Source of the DNA: JAWPMT01 sp965267435
GTDB taxonomy: Bacteria > Bacteroidota > Bacteroidia > Cytophagales > Cyclobacteriaceae
DNA length: 64,000 nt
Assembly (NCBI GenBank): GCA_965267435.1
Contig: OZ253960.1
Location: forward strand, 4,340,001-4,404,000
Direction: 5' to 3'
A program made the translations under genes and the position numbers. Each line of letters begins with the position of its first letter. Positions within the stretch are counted from its first letter, which is position 1. Under the pieces are notes generated by a model that was given only the letters and a program-made list of their open reading frames with translations, was not told the origin of the DNA and ran no database searches. Below, piece by piece: positions 17,063 to 27,100 of the stretch.

Positions 17063-20000
17063 CTAGTCGTTGTTTTGGTTTGCGTAGTGATACTCGACTT
17101 GTTGCAGGATATGGTCCTCATGGTCGATTATGTACTGTAGCCTCCCTCCCTGGTCATATTCATAGCGAGTCACAAGCCCGTTAGGATCCGTCATGGAAGA
17201 AATCCCGAAACCTGGACGAAAAGTATATGTCGCTACCTGAGCCTGTGGAAAGTCGTCCTTTATTAGATCAATCTGTGCCTGGCTCAAGACATCTCCTGCC
17301 GGGGAAAAGCCTATTCCCAAGGCAGATTCGAGTTCTTCGAATGTCAGCCCCAGAATACGCGCCACGGGATAGCGACCACCGTATCCCCAGACAAATGAGG
17401 TAGGTACGCCGTCGCGGGTCGTTCTCTGGATAATGTTGCCTTGAGCATCATACCGATTCGCAACGACGGGTTGATCCGAATAGTAGACGGGATCAAATTG
17501 GCCTTCGGGATTGCCGGAAGACGGTTGCAAGGGCAACGGCCCCAGATCCGATATCCGGCTTGCCGTTTCCAGTTGATACTGGGTACCTGGGAGAATGTGG
17601 CCTCCGGGCGTGCGGTTGTATTGTGTGTATTGCCCTCCCAACGTTACCAAATCAGAAACCGACCACTGCTGGGTAATTGGATCATACGTGGCATTGCCCT
17701 CTTTCTGAATGATCTCTATCGGTAAATCATGCATGTGATAACTCGTCCGCATATCTGTCAGGATAGGGTTATCGGCACCCTCGTAGTCTGTCGGATACAA
17801 TGTCCTGACAATGGTTGCTCTACCATTAGACTTTATTGTTGTCGTTGTCGTGGGATTCGTATGGACTGGGTCGTACTCGTATTCGGTATAGGTTTCTACA
17901 TATTTCTTTTTATCACTTGGATCATAGGTTCTTGTGGAGGACGACCGCATGAATACCCACTTCGACTGCACCTCGTAACGATCATAGTAGAAACTGATGC
18001 CGCTGGGATTGCTCTCTCCGTCAGGAATGAAATTCTGCAATATCTTCATGCCCCCGATGCTAGAGTAATTCACCTCCCTACCGCCATCATTGTAGTCATT
18101 GGCGACCTGCTGCAGCATTTGTCCATCATCTCTCCTGACGCTTTGTCCCACCAACTGTCCATTCAGGTAATCTTCAAAGTCTGATAGCACGAAAGGTGCA
18201 TTGATCTTGTACATCGATCCACTTCCCAGGCCATCCACTCTGTAGACGTAATCGATGGTGCCATTTTCCGCATTGTCACCATGGATTTCGGTTACCTCTG
18301 GGTAAATCACATGACTGCCATTGCTGGTGCCCAAAATGGCATAGCTCTGGGATGAGATTTTATACCCCGTGGTAGTATTCCACTCAATACACCTCGGGAA
18401 CTCATTTTGATTTACGCAGAATTGCTTTGTGAAGGAATAGGCGTACTCTGGCGTGGAAACTAGAATTCCTGGCTTATAATCATATCGTTTGATGTTGGTT
18501 TCTTCGGATCCATCATGTGACACGATTCGACTCACTCGCAACCCACCGACGTTTATCGTTGAAGTACCGTTCGGGCTATTGAAGTACTGCAAGTCTACAA
18601 TGGTGTTGTAGAGGTCATCGGGAAGGCCAAGCGGCGTATTGCAGGGAGGCGTTGTGCAAGACTCAGACGTGGCGACAAGTCTATACTGACCAACTCCCAA
18701 ATCAATGTTGTCACTATACGACTCGTCTTCCAATGACGGGTAGCTTGGCCTCCATGGAGGCCTGAGTTCGGTCCACTCTTCCCCAACAAGTCCTTCCAGT
18801 GTCACGAGCGGGCGGGGGAAGTTATCATCCTCTCTATAATCTTCGAATGATATCTGCAGGCTAATCCTCTGCAGTATGTCCACGTCAAACTCCAATACCT
18901 GTGTCTCCCCCCTGGCCGAGATCAAAGTCTTTCTTACAGGATCGGTCAAAAAATTTCTTGGAGGTGTGGCTTGATTGATGTCATATTCCAGCTGAGTATA
19001 GCCCCCCGTCGGATAGTTTATTCGCCTTAATGCACCAATCCTGGTGTAAGCCAGCCTTGAGTCTCTATCAGCAAACGTAATTGGCGGTGGAAACATTAGC
19101 TCCCTTGTAAAAGGGTCTGTGGTATAGGCTGGCCCCACCAGGTGCGTGTTGTTCGCTCCGTTGAAATACCCCCAGTAATCCTGGTTTTTGCTGAACCTCG
19201 GAGGAAGTTCCCTGGAGGGGTGATCATAATAGTCGAACGTATGCGGAGGCTTAATGCTTTGTCCTCTCACCCCACGCTCCTGAATGCTTCGTAGATAAAT
19301 CCGCTCACGGTGAGATGACTCATAGCCGTATGCCAAATCCCATGACCTTACCAGGACGCCGGTATGGTCGTAAGCAGTTATCTCAGAGGCCAAGACGCCG
19401 CCTTGGACATCCTCCCGATCATCAGATGTAGAGATTACCACACTACCGAACTCTGAAGAAATGGATCGCAAGATGGACTTCCCACTGTAGCGCGTTTGCG
19501 TTCGAAGGAAATTACTCCATTCTGGCGTTAGCGGCGTTACGGGGTCGAGCGGCACAGGTAAGTACCAAGTGTAAGTATCAGGGCTCTCACTCTCCGTCGT
19601 GAGGTTTTTCTCAACATATTGAAAGGTTATCTCCCCACCACGGGCTGTGATGATCTTGGTCAGGTACCAGGCACTTGGAGGGTCTGAAGGGTCTGGGTCG
19701 CTAGTATTGGATCTGGCAAATTCAATCCCGTCTCCGCTGCCATCGTTGGACCCAAAGTAATAGGTATTGCCACCTCCGTCTTTCAGGATCCATTCCTCCT
19801 GGTTGGTGATGGAGAGCGTCTTGACGAATTGGATGTTGTCATATGGTACTGTTGTACAATTGCCCTCTTCATCAAATACCATCTGTCCTGAAGAGCCAAA
19901 AAAGTTGTAATAGAAGATGTCCGGTTCGCTATCACGAGTACCGTTCAAAATCTCTTGCGTCGCTTGGTAACGTGGATCGTTCCCTTCCAACTCCACGTGA

Positions 20001-20419
20001 TTACTATTGAAGAGGGGCAATCCCTCAGATTGCCGATAGAGACTCAATAGTCCATTCGTTCCTTCGTCAGGGAGCCCTTTGACACTACGAGTGATGGTAC
20101 CTCCGGCATTCAATGACCAACCCATACCGACCCAGGAGGCTGACTCATCTACCTTCACCCCAGACGTATGGTAGCTCAACGAAATAGGTACCGACATGCC
20201 ACGAGCAGGCAAATCGTAGATTGGCACGGAAACCCCCGCAGTGCCAGTGAAGTGGCTCACCGGTATCTCCCCATACTTCCCTAAGCCCGAGGCTGTAGGG
20301 GACGGTGGGATGATCTCGTCTGGTTGGCTGGTTTCTTGTGCCAAGCCAGATCTTCCTACCAGAACGAGTCCCAAAATCACGGCCTTCACAAGGGCTTGCT
20401 TTAAGTTCCTTTTCATCAT
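17063..20419 (-). CDS. RHS repeat protein with SpvB-like N-terminal region
   Basis: Secreted protein of 1,118 residues. The start is one of two adjacent ATGs (20417-20419 or 20414-20416), followed by a signal peptide (AVILGLVLVGRSGLAQ). A block at about 45-125 (GKYGEIPVSHFTGTAGVSVP, SLSYHTSGVKVDESASWVGM, GWSLNAGGTITRSVKG) is the conserved beginning of Bacteroidota RHS proteins. The middle is an extended beta-rich region. The end has YD-type units (NRYDAQGNIIQRTTRDGVPT, TRYEYDQGGRLQYIIDHEDH) and stops without a core domain. The giant DUF6443 protein begins two bases later, so the pair behaves as a split RHS shell. It probably works with that partner rather than alone. Confidence 0.92.
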   Translation of the reverse strand: MMKRNLKQALVKAVILGLVLVGRSGLAQETSQPDEIIPPSPTASGLGKYGEIPVSHFTGTAGVSVPIYDLPARGMSVPISLSYHTSGVKVDESASWVGMGWSLNAGGTITRSVKGLPDEGTNGLLSLYRQSEGLPLFNSNHVELEGNDPRYQATQEILNGTRDSEPDIFYYNFFGSSGQMVFDEEGNCTTVPYDNIQFVKTLSITNQEEWILKDGGGNTYYFGSNDGSGDGIEFARSNTSDPDPSDPPSAWYLTKIITARGGEITFQYVEKNLTTESESPDTYTWYLPVPLDPVTPLTPEWSNFLRTQTRYSGKSILRSISSEFGSVVISTSDDREDVQGGVLASEITAYDHTGVLVRSWDLAYGYESSHRERIYLRSIQERGVRGQSIKPPHTFDYYDHPSRELPPRFSKNQDYWGYFNGANNTHLVGPAYTTDPFTRELMFPPPITFADRDSRLAYTRIGALRRINYPTGGYTQLEYDINQATPPRNFLTDPVRKTLISARGETQVLEFDVDILQRISLQISFEDYREDDNFPRPLVTLEGLVGEEWTELRPPWRPSYPSLEDESYSDNIDLGVGQYRLVATSESCTTPPCNTPLGLPDDLYNTIVDLQYFNSPNGTSTINVGGLRVSRIVSHDGSEETNIKRYDYKPGILVSTPEYAYSFTKQFCVNQNEFPRCIEWNTTTGYKISSQSYAILGTSNGSHVIYPEVTEIHGDNAENGTIDYVYRVDGLGSGSMYKINAPFVLSDFEDYLNGQLVGQSVRRDDGQMLQQVANDYNDGGREVNYSSIGGMKILQNFIPDGESNPSGISFYYDRYEVQSKWVFMRSSSTRTYDPSDKKKYVETYTEYEYDPVHTNPTTTTTIKSNGRATIVRTLYPTDYEGADNPILTDMRTSYHMHDLPIEIIQKEGNATYDPITQQWSVSDLVTLGGQYTQYNRTPGGHILPGTQYQLETASRISDLGPLPLQPSSGNPEGQFDPVYYSDQPVVANRYDAQGNIIQRTTRDGVPTSFVWGYGGRYPVARILGLTFEELESALGIGFSPAGDVLSQAQIDLIKDDFPQAQVATYTFRPGFGISSMTDPNGLVTRYEYDQGGRLQYIIDHEDHILQQVEYHYANQNND

Positions 20420-20440
20420 CAATCAGATTACGAGTGATAA

Positions 20441-23260
20441 TTACTGGTCCTCGCCTTTTCTGACGAGCAAAGACATAATGGTAGAAAGCTGTTGTTCAAC
20501 CCGATCCAACCGCTCCTGCAAGTCCCGATTCTCCTGGTCCTTCTTCTCGAGCTTTTGCTCCTGCGCGATAGCATGCAGCGTCAGCTCCTCGATCTTCTTC
20601 AGGAGCAGCAGGTTCATCTCAGCAACATCCTGACCGTCCCGGGCTATCTCTTCTGCAGACGGCACTTCCGGCAAGTGGCTATGTTCTTTGACATAGGCCG
20701 CTACCTCTGCCAATGATTGAAGGTCGTAGTCATCGGTGAAAACATAATCAGGAACTGCCTCCACGTTGGTAACGACTCTGACCTCCTCCGCGAGGATCTT
20801 TCCGTTGACAGTAAGGTTGGCACTTGGGTCTGATGTGCCTATACCCACGAATCCTGCTTCATCTACGACAAGGAGCTGTGTCACGTCACCATCTGCCTTA
20901 TCAATGGAGACACCGGTTGACGTCGCATTGACTGAAAATCGCGATCCGTCCGGAGCTTCCTGGGAGGTGATAGCAGCAGCAGCCCCAATCATCGTCTTCA
21001 CATAGCCAATGTCGGGTATAGACCTGTCACTGGCGGCATAGGCCTCCGAGTAGTCGGTCTTGTAGCGCATGCCATGGAAACCGGCATCGAAACCTGGCGA
21101 AGAGGTAGAACCCACATAAACGATGCCGTCGTCAGCGGAGACCCTGACCTGTGCATTGTTGCCATTCAGGTCAAAGCCGAACATGGATGCATTCATTCCC
21201 CCTATTCCATCAGTTCCGGTTTCTGTAGACAGATCGGTCAAGTTATAACCAACCACTTTTGGTGGCGTTTGATCGGAGTCGTCGTTCAATTGGATCGTGT
21301 AAGCTCCTGTTGAAGTCACGTCTTTCATTGTCTCCGTCAGCCGGTAGCGCCCATTGTCCAAAGTTGTTTTAAAAGTGGTGCCGGGGTTGATCGTGATGGT
21401 GTGCGAATTGTTCAACATGGAGCCGGCAGCCAAGACCGATTCGAGGGTAGCAGGCGTGGTGATGTCTACCCCTTCCAATGTAAAGCCAGAAGCGTTGATC
21501 ACACCATTGACGTCGAGCGTCGACTGAGGGTCTGCAGTCCCAATACCCAATTTTCCGCTGTTGAGAACCATCTCATCATTGACTCCAGAGGACCCAAAGC
21601 TGAGGCGGTCCTGGGCCAATAGGTAAAGTGCCTCCTCTGAATATATGTTGGCAGATTCGTTGGGATCGCTGAACCTGATTTCGTAGCCATTGGTGGATTG
21701 TATGTCGAGGCTTCCCTGTGGATTGTCAGTTCCAAGGCCAAGATTACCATCCTTGAGAACCATTTGATTATTTGTCCCAGATGACCCAAAGTTCAATTGG
21801 TCTTGAGCCAGTAGAAACATACTTTCCTCAGCATAAATGTTGGCCGATTCGGCCGTACCACTGAACTTGATTTCATACCCCCCATTGGATAGAATGTTCA
21901 GGCTCCCTTCGGGATTATCAATCTCGCCGATGACCATGTTGTCTCCTTGACCATACATGGGAATACCATTTCTTAGAAAGTCCGTCGCATTGACGGTACC
22001 CGCCACATCCAGCTTATGCTGTGCGTTGGAAGTACCTATCCCCACATTCCCACTGAAGTAGGCATCACCACTTTGTTCGATAGAAAAGGCCTTTGCCCCC
22101 AGGGCGCCCGCGTCCGTCATGGGCAGTACTCGGAAGCCACCATCCTTGATATCCAACCGCCAGTTTTCGTCAGCATTGCCGTCAGTTTCTTTGAGAAGCA
22201 AAGCGGGCTGGCTGCTTTCCACGAGTGTCTTACCGCGAACATGCAGGCGTTCAGTAGGTGACGCCAAGCCAATACCCACATTACCTGTCAGAAAGTTGAT
22301 GTCCGTGCCGCTTGTACCCCAGTTGCCTGATGGTGCGCCATCGACGTTGATGGCAGTGGCATTGATGACGCCGTTTACGTCCAGGGCGTACTGAGGATCG
22401 TCGGTACCGATGCCCACAAACCCCTCCGGGATCACCAGATTGGTACCTGCTCCGAGGATCCTAACATTACCGAGGTTGGCGTTGCCGAAAAGCACATCAT
22501 TGTTTTCATCCACGTAGAGCACGTGTCGGTCCTCTCCACTATTGTCATCGAAGCGAAGGGAGTTGATGGTGGTGTTGCCTCCACGTATGGCGACACCACC
22601 ATTGTCGACTCTAACAACTTTGTTGTTGATGCCGTCACCTACGACATGGAGTCTTGTCCCTGGATCAGTCGTGCCGATACCCAACCGACCATCTTGCGTA
22701 AGGGACATCCTCGGACTCATGCTTTCTGCGCCCACATCGGCGGCATTACCCATCAGGAAATCCAAACGACCTTCCCCATTGGCTCCGGTCATTTGAATGT
22801 AAGCGGGATGGAAGGATGAGCCGACACCACTGTATAGCTTAAGCGCTGTGCTGTTGGCCATCAAACCCGGACCGATGTTGAATACGCTTGACCTGCTCAG
22901 ATTAGCCCAGTTCAGGCCATTGGCCGTCTGCATAGAAATGTGGGAACCTGGTCCGGTACCGAAGATGTCAAAGACGGCTTCCCCGATGTCGAAACGCATG
23001 AGGCCATCAGCAGTGAAGGTGGAATTGGTGGGATACACCGTCAAATCCAACATGGGCGACTCGAGCGCATCATTGAATCTCAGCCATGAAAAGTCCTGCA
23101 CATCAGGATTGGTACCAATCAGAATGGCTCCCTCGTAAATGGAGACGTTCTCCTTTGATTCGATCGTGGTCTTATCTCCTTTGACTTTCTTCCACTGGGC
23201 AAACGAGGTGCCGCAGGCCAAAAGGGAAACAGCAACAGCCAGTACTAGGTGTCTTTTCAT
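20441..23260 (-). CDS. Tail-fibre-like secreted protein, first gene of RHS operon
   Basis: A 939-residue exported protein (signal MKRHLVLAVAVSLLACGTSFAQ; ATG at 23258-23260, with a GTG two codons earlier). It is built from at least seven units of the form VGIGTxDPxxxLDVxGxINA, the phage-tail-fibre-like repeat common in Bacteroidota. Near the C-terminus is the characteristic block PDYVFTDDYDLQSLAEVAAY and HLPEVPSAEEIA, then MNLLLLKKIEELTLHAI and a coiled coil (EKKDQENRDLQERLDRVEQQ) that should trimerise it. It precedes the two RHS genes by 21 bases; this order recurs in the phylum. A surface fibre or adhesin role is likely, the ligand unknown. Confidence 0.9.
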   Translation of the reverse strand: MKRHLVLAVAVSLLACGTSFAQWKKVKGDKTTIESKENVSIYEGAILIGTNPDVQDFSWLRFNDALESPMLDLTVYPTNSTFTADGLMRFDIGEAVFDIFGTGPGSHISMQTANGLNWANLSRSSVFNIGPGLMANSTALKLYSGVGSSFHPAYIQMTGANGEGRLDFLMGNAADVGAESMSPRMSLTQDGRLGIGTTDPGTRLHVVGDGINNKVVRVDNGGVAIRGGNTTINSLRFDDNSGEDRHVLYVDENNDVLFGNANLGNVRILGAGTNLVIPEGFVGIGTDDPQYALDVNGVINATAINVDGAPSGNWGTSGTDINFLTGNVGIGLASPTERLHVRGKTLVESSQPALLLKETDGNADENWRLDIKDGGFRVLPMTDAGALGAKAFSIEQSGDAYFSGNVGIGTSNAQHKLDVAGTVNATDFLRNGIPMYGQGDNMVIGEIDNPEGSLNILSNGGYEIKFSGTAESANIYAEESMFLLAQDQLNFGSSGTNNQMVLKDGNLGLGTDNPQGSLDIQSTNGYEIRFSDPNESANIYSEEALYLLAQDRLSFGSSGVNDEMVLNSGKLGIGTADPQSTLDVNGVINASGFTLEGVDITTPATLESVLAAGSMLNNSHTITINPGTTFKTTLDNGRYRLTETMKDVTSTGAYTIQLNDDSDQTPPKVVGYNLTDLSTETGTDGIGGMNASMFGFDLNGNNAQVRVSADDGIVYVGSTSSPGFDAGFHGMRYKTDYSEAYAASDRSIPDIGYVKTMIGAAAAITSQEAPDGSRFSVNATSTGVSIDKADGDVTQLLVVDEAGFVGIGTSDPSANLTVNGKILAEEVRVVTNVEAVPDYVFTDDYDLQSLAEVAAYVKEHSHLPEVPSAEEIARDGQDVAEMNLLLLKKIEELTLHAIAQEQKLEKKDQENRDLQERLDRVEQQLSTIMSLLVRKGEDQ
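21533..21916 (-). repeat. 64-codon tandem duplication inside the tail-fibre-like gene
   Basis: Two adjacent in-frame cassettes of 64 codons (21916-21725 and 21724-21533). One begins NPEGSLNILSNGGYEIKFS and the other NPQGSLDIQSTNGYEIRFS; both continue ESANIY.EE...LLAQD and end G.LG.GT. By eye 41 of 64 residues are identical, well above the other fibre units in the protein, so this is a comparatively recent duplication. Confidence 0.8.
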
Positions 23261-23716
23261 CGTCACGTGGTTTTAGGTTGGTCCGAAAAAAAATGCCAAA
23301 AAGCAACCGATAGCTGGTGGCTATAATGAGGGCCGGAAAGTTCAGAATTAGCGAAAGGCCATCCTTGCTAAATCAGTTGTTTTGCACTTAATCTTTAGTT
23401 TTTTCTGTGTTTCAGTGTATTACGATAATAGCCGTCTCGGCCGTGAAAATCAAAGATTCCCAACGGTATTGCAAATGAATCTCGAAATTGTTATATAATT
23501 TATTGCTAACGTACCACGTAAACGCTAAGTCCATACGTGACGGTTTGGTTTATGCGGTGTTAGTGGATGCTCTGATGAGCCTGCGATTAACGCACACGTG
23601 CGAAAAGGTGATTCACTAAATCGGTGGTCGGGCTTTCAAGAATCCATTTTCTTGTGAGGGACTTGACGAATTTTTTCGCTACATTCTAGGTACTTAAGGC
23701 GCATTCTTGTACTGAC
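23261..23716. other. 456-bp divergent intergenic region with long imperfect inverted repeat
   Basis: No gene is visible between the RHS operon (minus) and the lipoprotein operon (plus), so it should hold promoters for both, but I found no clean TAnnTTTG box on either strand. Most of it is AT-rich. At 23506-23563 there is an imperfect inverted repeat whose arms are CTAAC...TAAAC (23506-23523) and GTTTA...GTTAG (23548-23563), with unpaired bases between the paired blocks. A GTTATGCG-like word within the second arm gives it an attC-like look. It has no T-tract, so it is not an obvious terminator. Confidence 0.5.
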
Positions 23717-24172
23717 TTGAGAACGTATGCTATTGTCTTGATTGCGCCAATGATTGCCATTGGCTGCACAAAAAAGCAGGTTCCGAATCTTACTTCTTCA
23801 GGTACCCCTGCTTCGACACCCCCCGAACGCGCCGTCCTTCTGGAGCGAGTTGAGGAGACTGTACGGGAAGAATACGGACCGATTGCATCGATGTCCCGTG
23901 GTCCCGACAACCAAAAGGTACTGATATGTCTCCCCCCAGAAACCAAGCAACCACCAAAGCGGCAACATATTCTTGTCTTCAATAACGAGGGAGAGGAGAT
24001 CCATCAGGCAATAGTCGATGGTACAGTAACGTGGCATGACGAGGACCACCTCCGAATTGACATGCCTCTAGGTATTCCAGATAAGGAGGGCAAGGTCAAA
24101 AACTCCTATTTACTGAATGTTATAACGGGGGAACGGACACGTCTTAACGCAGCTCCAAAATCCAAGCTATGA
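23717..24172 (+). CDS. Small lipoprotein coupled to Asp-box protein
   Basis: A 151-residue putative lipoprotein read from a TTG at 23717-23719: MRTYAIVLIAPMIAIGC, with lipidated Cys17, then a Ser/Thr/Pro linker (TSSGTPASTPPE). The mature part alternates charged helices and strands (RVEETVREEYGPIASMSRG, QHILVFNNEGEEIHQAIV, TGERTRLNAAPKSKL). I recognise no family. The TTG start is the only one giving a full signal peptide; the nearby ATG at 23727 is in another frame and stops quickly. It overlaps the next gene by four bases (ATGA), so the two products are probably made together. Confidence 0.65.
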   Translation: MRTYAIVLIAPMIAIGCTKKQVPNLTSSGTPASTPPERAVLLERVEETVREEYGPIASMSRGPDNQKVLICLPPETKQPPKRQHILVFNNEGEEIHQAIVDGTVTWHDEDHLRIDMPLGIPDKEGKVKNSYLLNVITGERTRLNAAPKSKL

Positions 24173-27100
24173 AACGATCAATAGCGATATTGATCATCGC
24201 TATGTCGTCGACCTTAGGCTACGTGGCAGTTGATTGGTTGACCACCCAGAAATCCTCTCTGAGAGTGGCAAGGATTGAACAGCAGTGGTTGGCCACTAAT
24301 GGGCATCCTTCAGCGTATGGCGATCTCCATCGGGCCATCAGAGAAGGAAATGGTAGCACTTATCCCATGGGTTACCGTACCAGGGAGCTGGAAAAGGCGA
24401 AACAGACCACCACGTTGCGTGCTTCCCAGCAGGAACTGCTGGACTGGGTGGAGAGAGGTCCAGGCAATGTCGGCGGTCGCACCAGGTCAATCGTGGTGCT
24501 CCCCCAGGATCCCTCCCAATCGACCTGGTTGGCGGGATCAGTAGGCGGAGGCATCTGGAAAACCACGAATCGGGGAGCAACCTGGGTTAGCAAAACGGAC
24601 GATTTCCCGAGCCTGGCCATCACCACAATGGCGCTGTCCGAGGCTGCTCCCAACGTGATCTACGCCGGGACCGGAGAGTCATTTGTAAGTATGTCAGGAA
24701 TAGGTGGAAGCGGAATCTTCAAATCGCTGGACGCCGGGGAGTCATGGACGCAGCTTAGCTCCACGTTGCATGAGGATTTCAATTCCATCAATCGAATCAT
24801 TGTCTCTCCCGACGATCCTGATCTGCTGCTTGTTTGCAGCGAACGTTCAAGGCCGTTTTTCAATACCGATGAAACTTCCTTCATCTTGAGGTCCCTCAAT
24901 GGCGGGAATACTTGGACCCGGGTGTTCCAGAGGTCAAACGCCATACAGCAACTCATTGCCAATCCCGAGGACTTCGATATTCAATATGCTACGGTGAACA
25001 GCGTTGGCGTGTACAAATCTGTGGATGGCGGACAGACGTGGAGCTGGGGGTCGAAAGGCCTAACGACCTCAGGAAGAGTGGAATTAGCCATTTCACCTAT
25101 TGATACGGACGTCGTCTGGGCGTCCGCCGAAGAAGGGTCGCCCGAACAATGGTGGTTGCCTGGTCTGTATGTAACTGACAACGGTGGCGAACAGTGGACC
25201 TTACTGCAAGAAGAGGAAGGAAGCTCCCTTGGCAACAACTTTGACTTCCTGGTACAAGGATGGTACAACAATAGTATAATGGCTCACCCATTCGACGTGC
25301 AGTCCGTCTATGTTGGAGGTGTGAGTATGTTCAAGTTCTCGCAGACTGATGATACTTTGGGACTGTCAGCATTGGAAAAGTCGTTTGAATGGATTGAGAA
25401 TGAAACTTCATTTAGTACGCTTGTTAGTTTTCAGGGAGAGACAGGCACCGGGCTCAGTTTCAATGAAGATCTTGCTGACTCACTGAAAGTATCGATCGAA
25501 GTGCGATTTGGACCAGGGGTTAGCCAAATGGCCCATCGATTCACTGTTGGCGGGAAGGGTGGAGGCGTACTTGACTCGGACTATGCCTATCAAGACTATG
25601 TATCGGTACCATTCGAAGTGTGGGATATCACGAGCCAACCGGAAAGACAGTTGATGGCCACATTTCGCGACCAGCAGGAGGATGGTGAGTATACGCTCAT
25701 CGAGGCCAACACGGAAGGTGACGGTAGCTCCCAGAGTAGAGAATACATCACCGTGAACATGCTTGATTACAACGACTCACTTCCCAGCGTAGATATTGCA
25801 CAGAGCGGAGGTCACCTCTTCAATCAACACAGTCTACTCTGGTTGGCCCTGAGCCCTGGCCTGGTGTGGGATCCTGAAAATCTGCCCGAAGAAACAGTGA
25901 CCATTAGGGTGTCGGAAGACAGACTGATCGTCTACAAAAGCTCAAAAGTCATCGCAGATGGCAACGAGGCGTTCCTCTCTTCCACTGGTGGTCAGCATCT
26001 CAATGGCAATTACGTGGTACATGTTGACCATCACCACTTGCAGGCCATCGATGTGTCTCAGGAGGACGGTACTTTCCGGATATTGGATGCGAATGATGGT
26101 GGCATATTCTACTCCGGTAAGAACAGCGATCCCGGGGCAGCTCAAGGGGACTGGACTTCGGCGAGCAACGGGTACAATACCTCGCAGTTCTACGGCGCCG
26201 ACAAGCACCCGTCCGCTTTCCAGTTCCTCGGCGGTCTTCAGGACAATGACAGCAGAATCTCCTCAGATGGTGAAGTAGCCGGCAAAAGTACCGCGTACAC
26301 TGTATGGTTGGAGGGTGACGGTTTCGAGGCTTTCTGGCACAGCTTTGATGAAGATCGCTTTATCGTGAGTTCCCAATGGGGTGGGTACGCTCGTCGAATC
26401 AATGGCCAATTTGAGGTGGCCACCAATGGATTACCGGGGCTCAGCCCGTTTCTGTCCAGAATTGGTGCCTCGAAAACCCGGCCAGATGTGTTGTTCTGCC
26501 TCAGCTATGATGGGGTGTACAGGTCACAGGATTTCGGTGGCTGGTGGGAGCCCAGCACCATGGACGTGGGCTGGGCCGTTCACGGGGCACTGGGTGAAGT
26601 GGAGGTGTCATTGGCCGATCCCGATATCGTGTGGGCAGGTTCATTTCTGGGTGACACGGCAGTCTTTCAGGTTTCTACTGACAATGGCCTAACATTTTCG
26701 GACGTGGAGGCTTACACGATGGACATGGGTTTGAGCTCCGGCATGGCCACTCATCCCAACGAGCGCCATACAGCTTACTTGCTCTTCTCCGGAAGCGGTG
26801 CACCCAAAGTCCTTCGCACCCAGGATCTGGGAGATAGCTGGGAGGATATTTCAGGATTTGAGGGTAACTCAAGCAATCGTGGATTTCCAGATGTCGCCGT
26901 TTATGACCTGTTCGTCTTTCCGCAGGAGCCGGACAGAATTTGGGCGGGCACCGACATAGGTCTTGTCGAATCCCTGGACAACGGCGCATCGTGGGCCTTG
27001 GCCGACAATGGTTTACCCAATGTCGGCATTTGGGAAATAAAGCAGGCCGGCACCGAGTTGGTGCTAGCCACACACGGCAGGGGCATCTGGTCCGTCACCA

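Noticed and set aside
10149..23260. Repeats in the RHS region as a CRISPR array
   Set aside because: The repeats are coding YD-repeats and fibre units of varying length and sequence with no fixed-length spacers.
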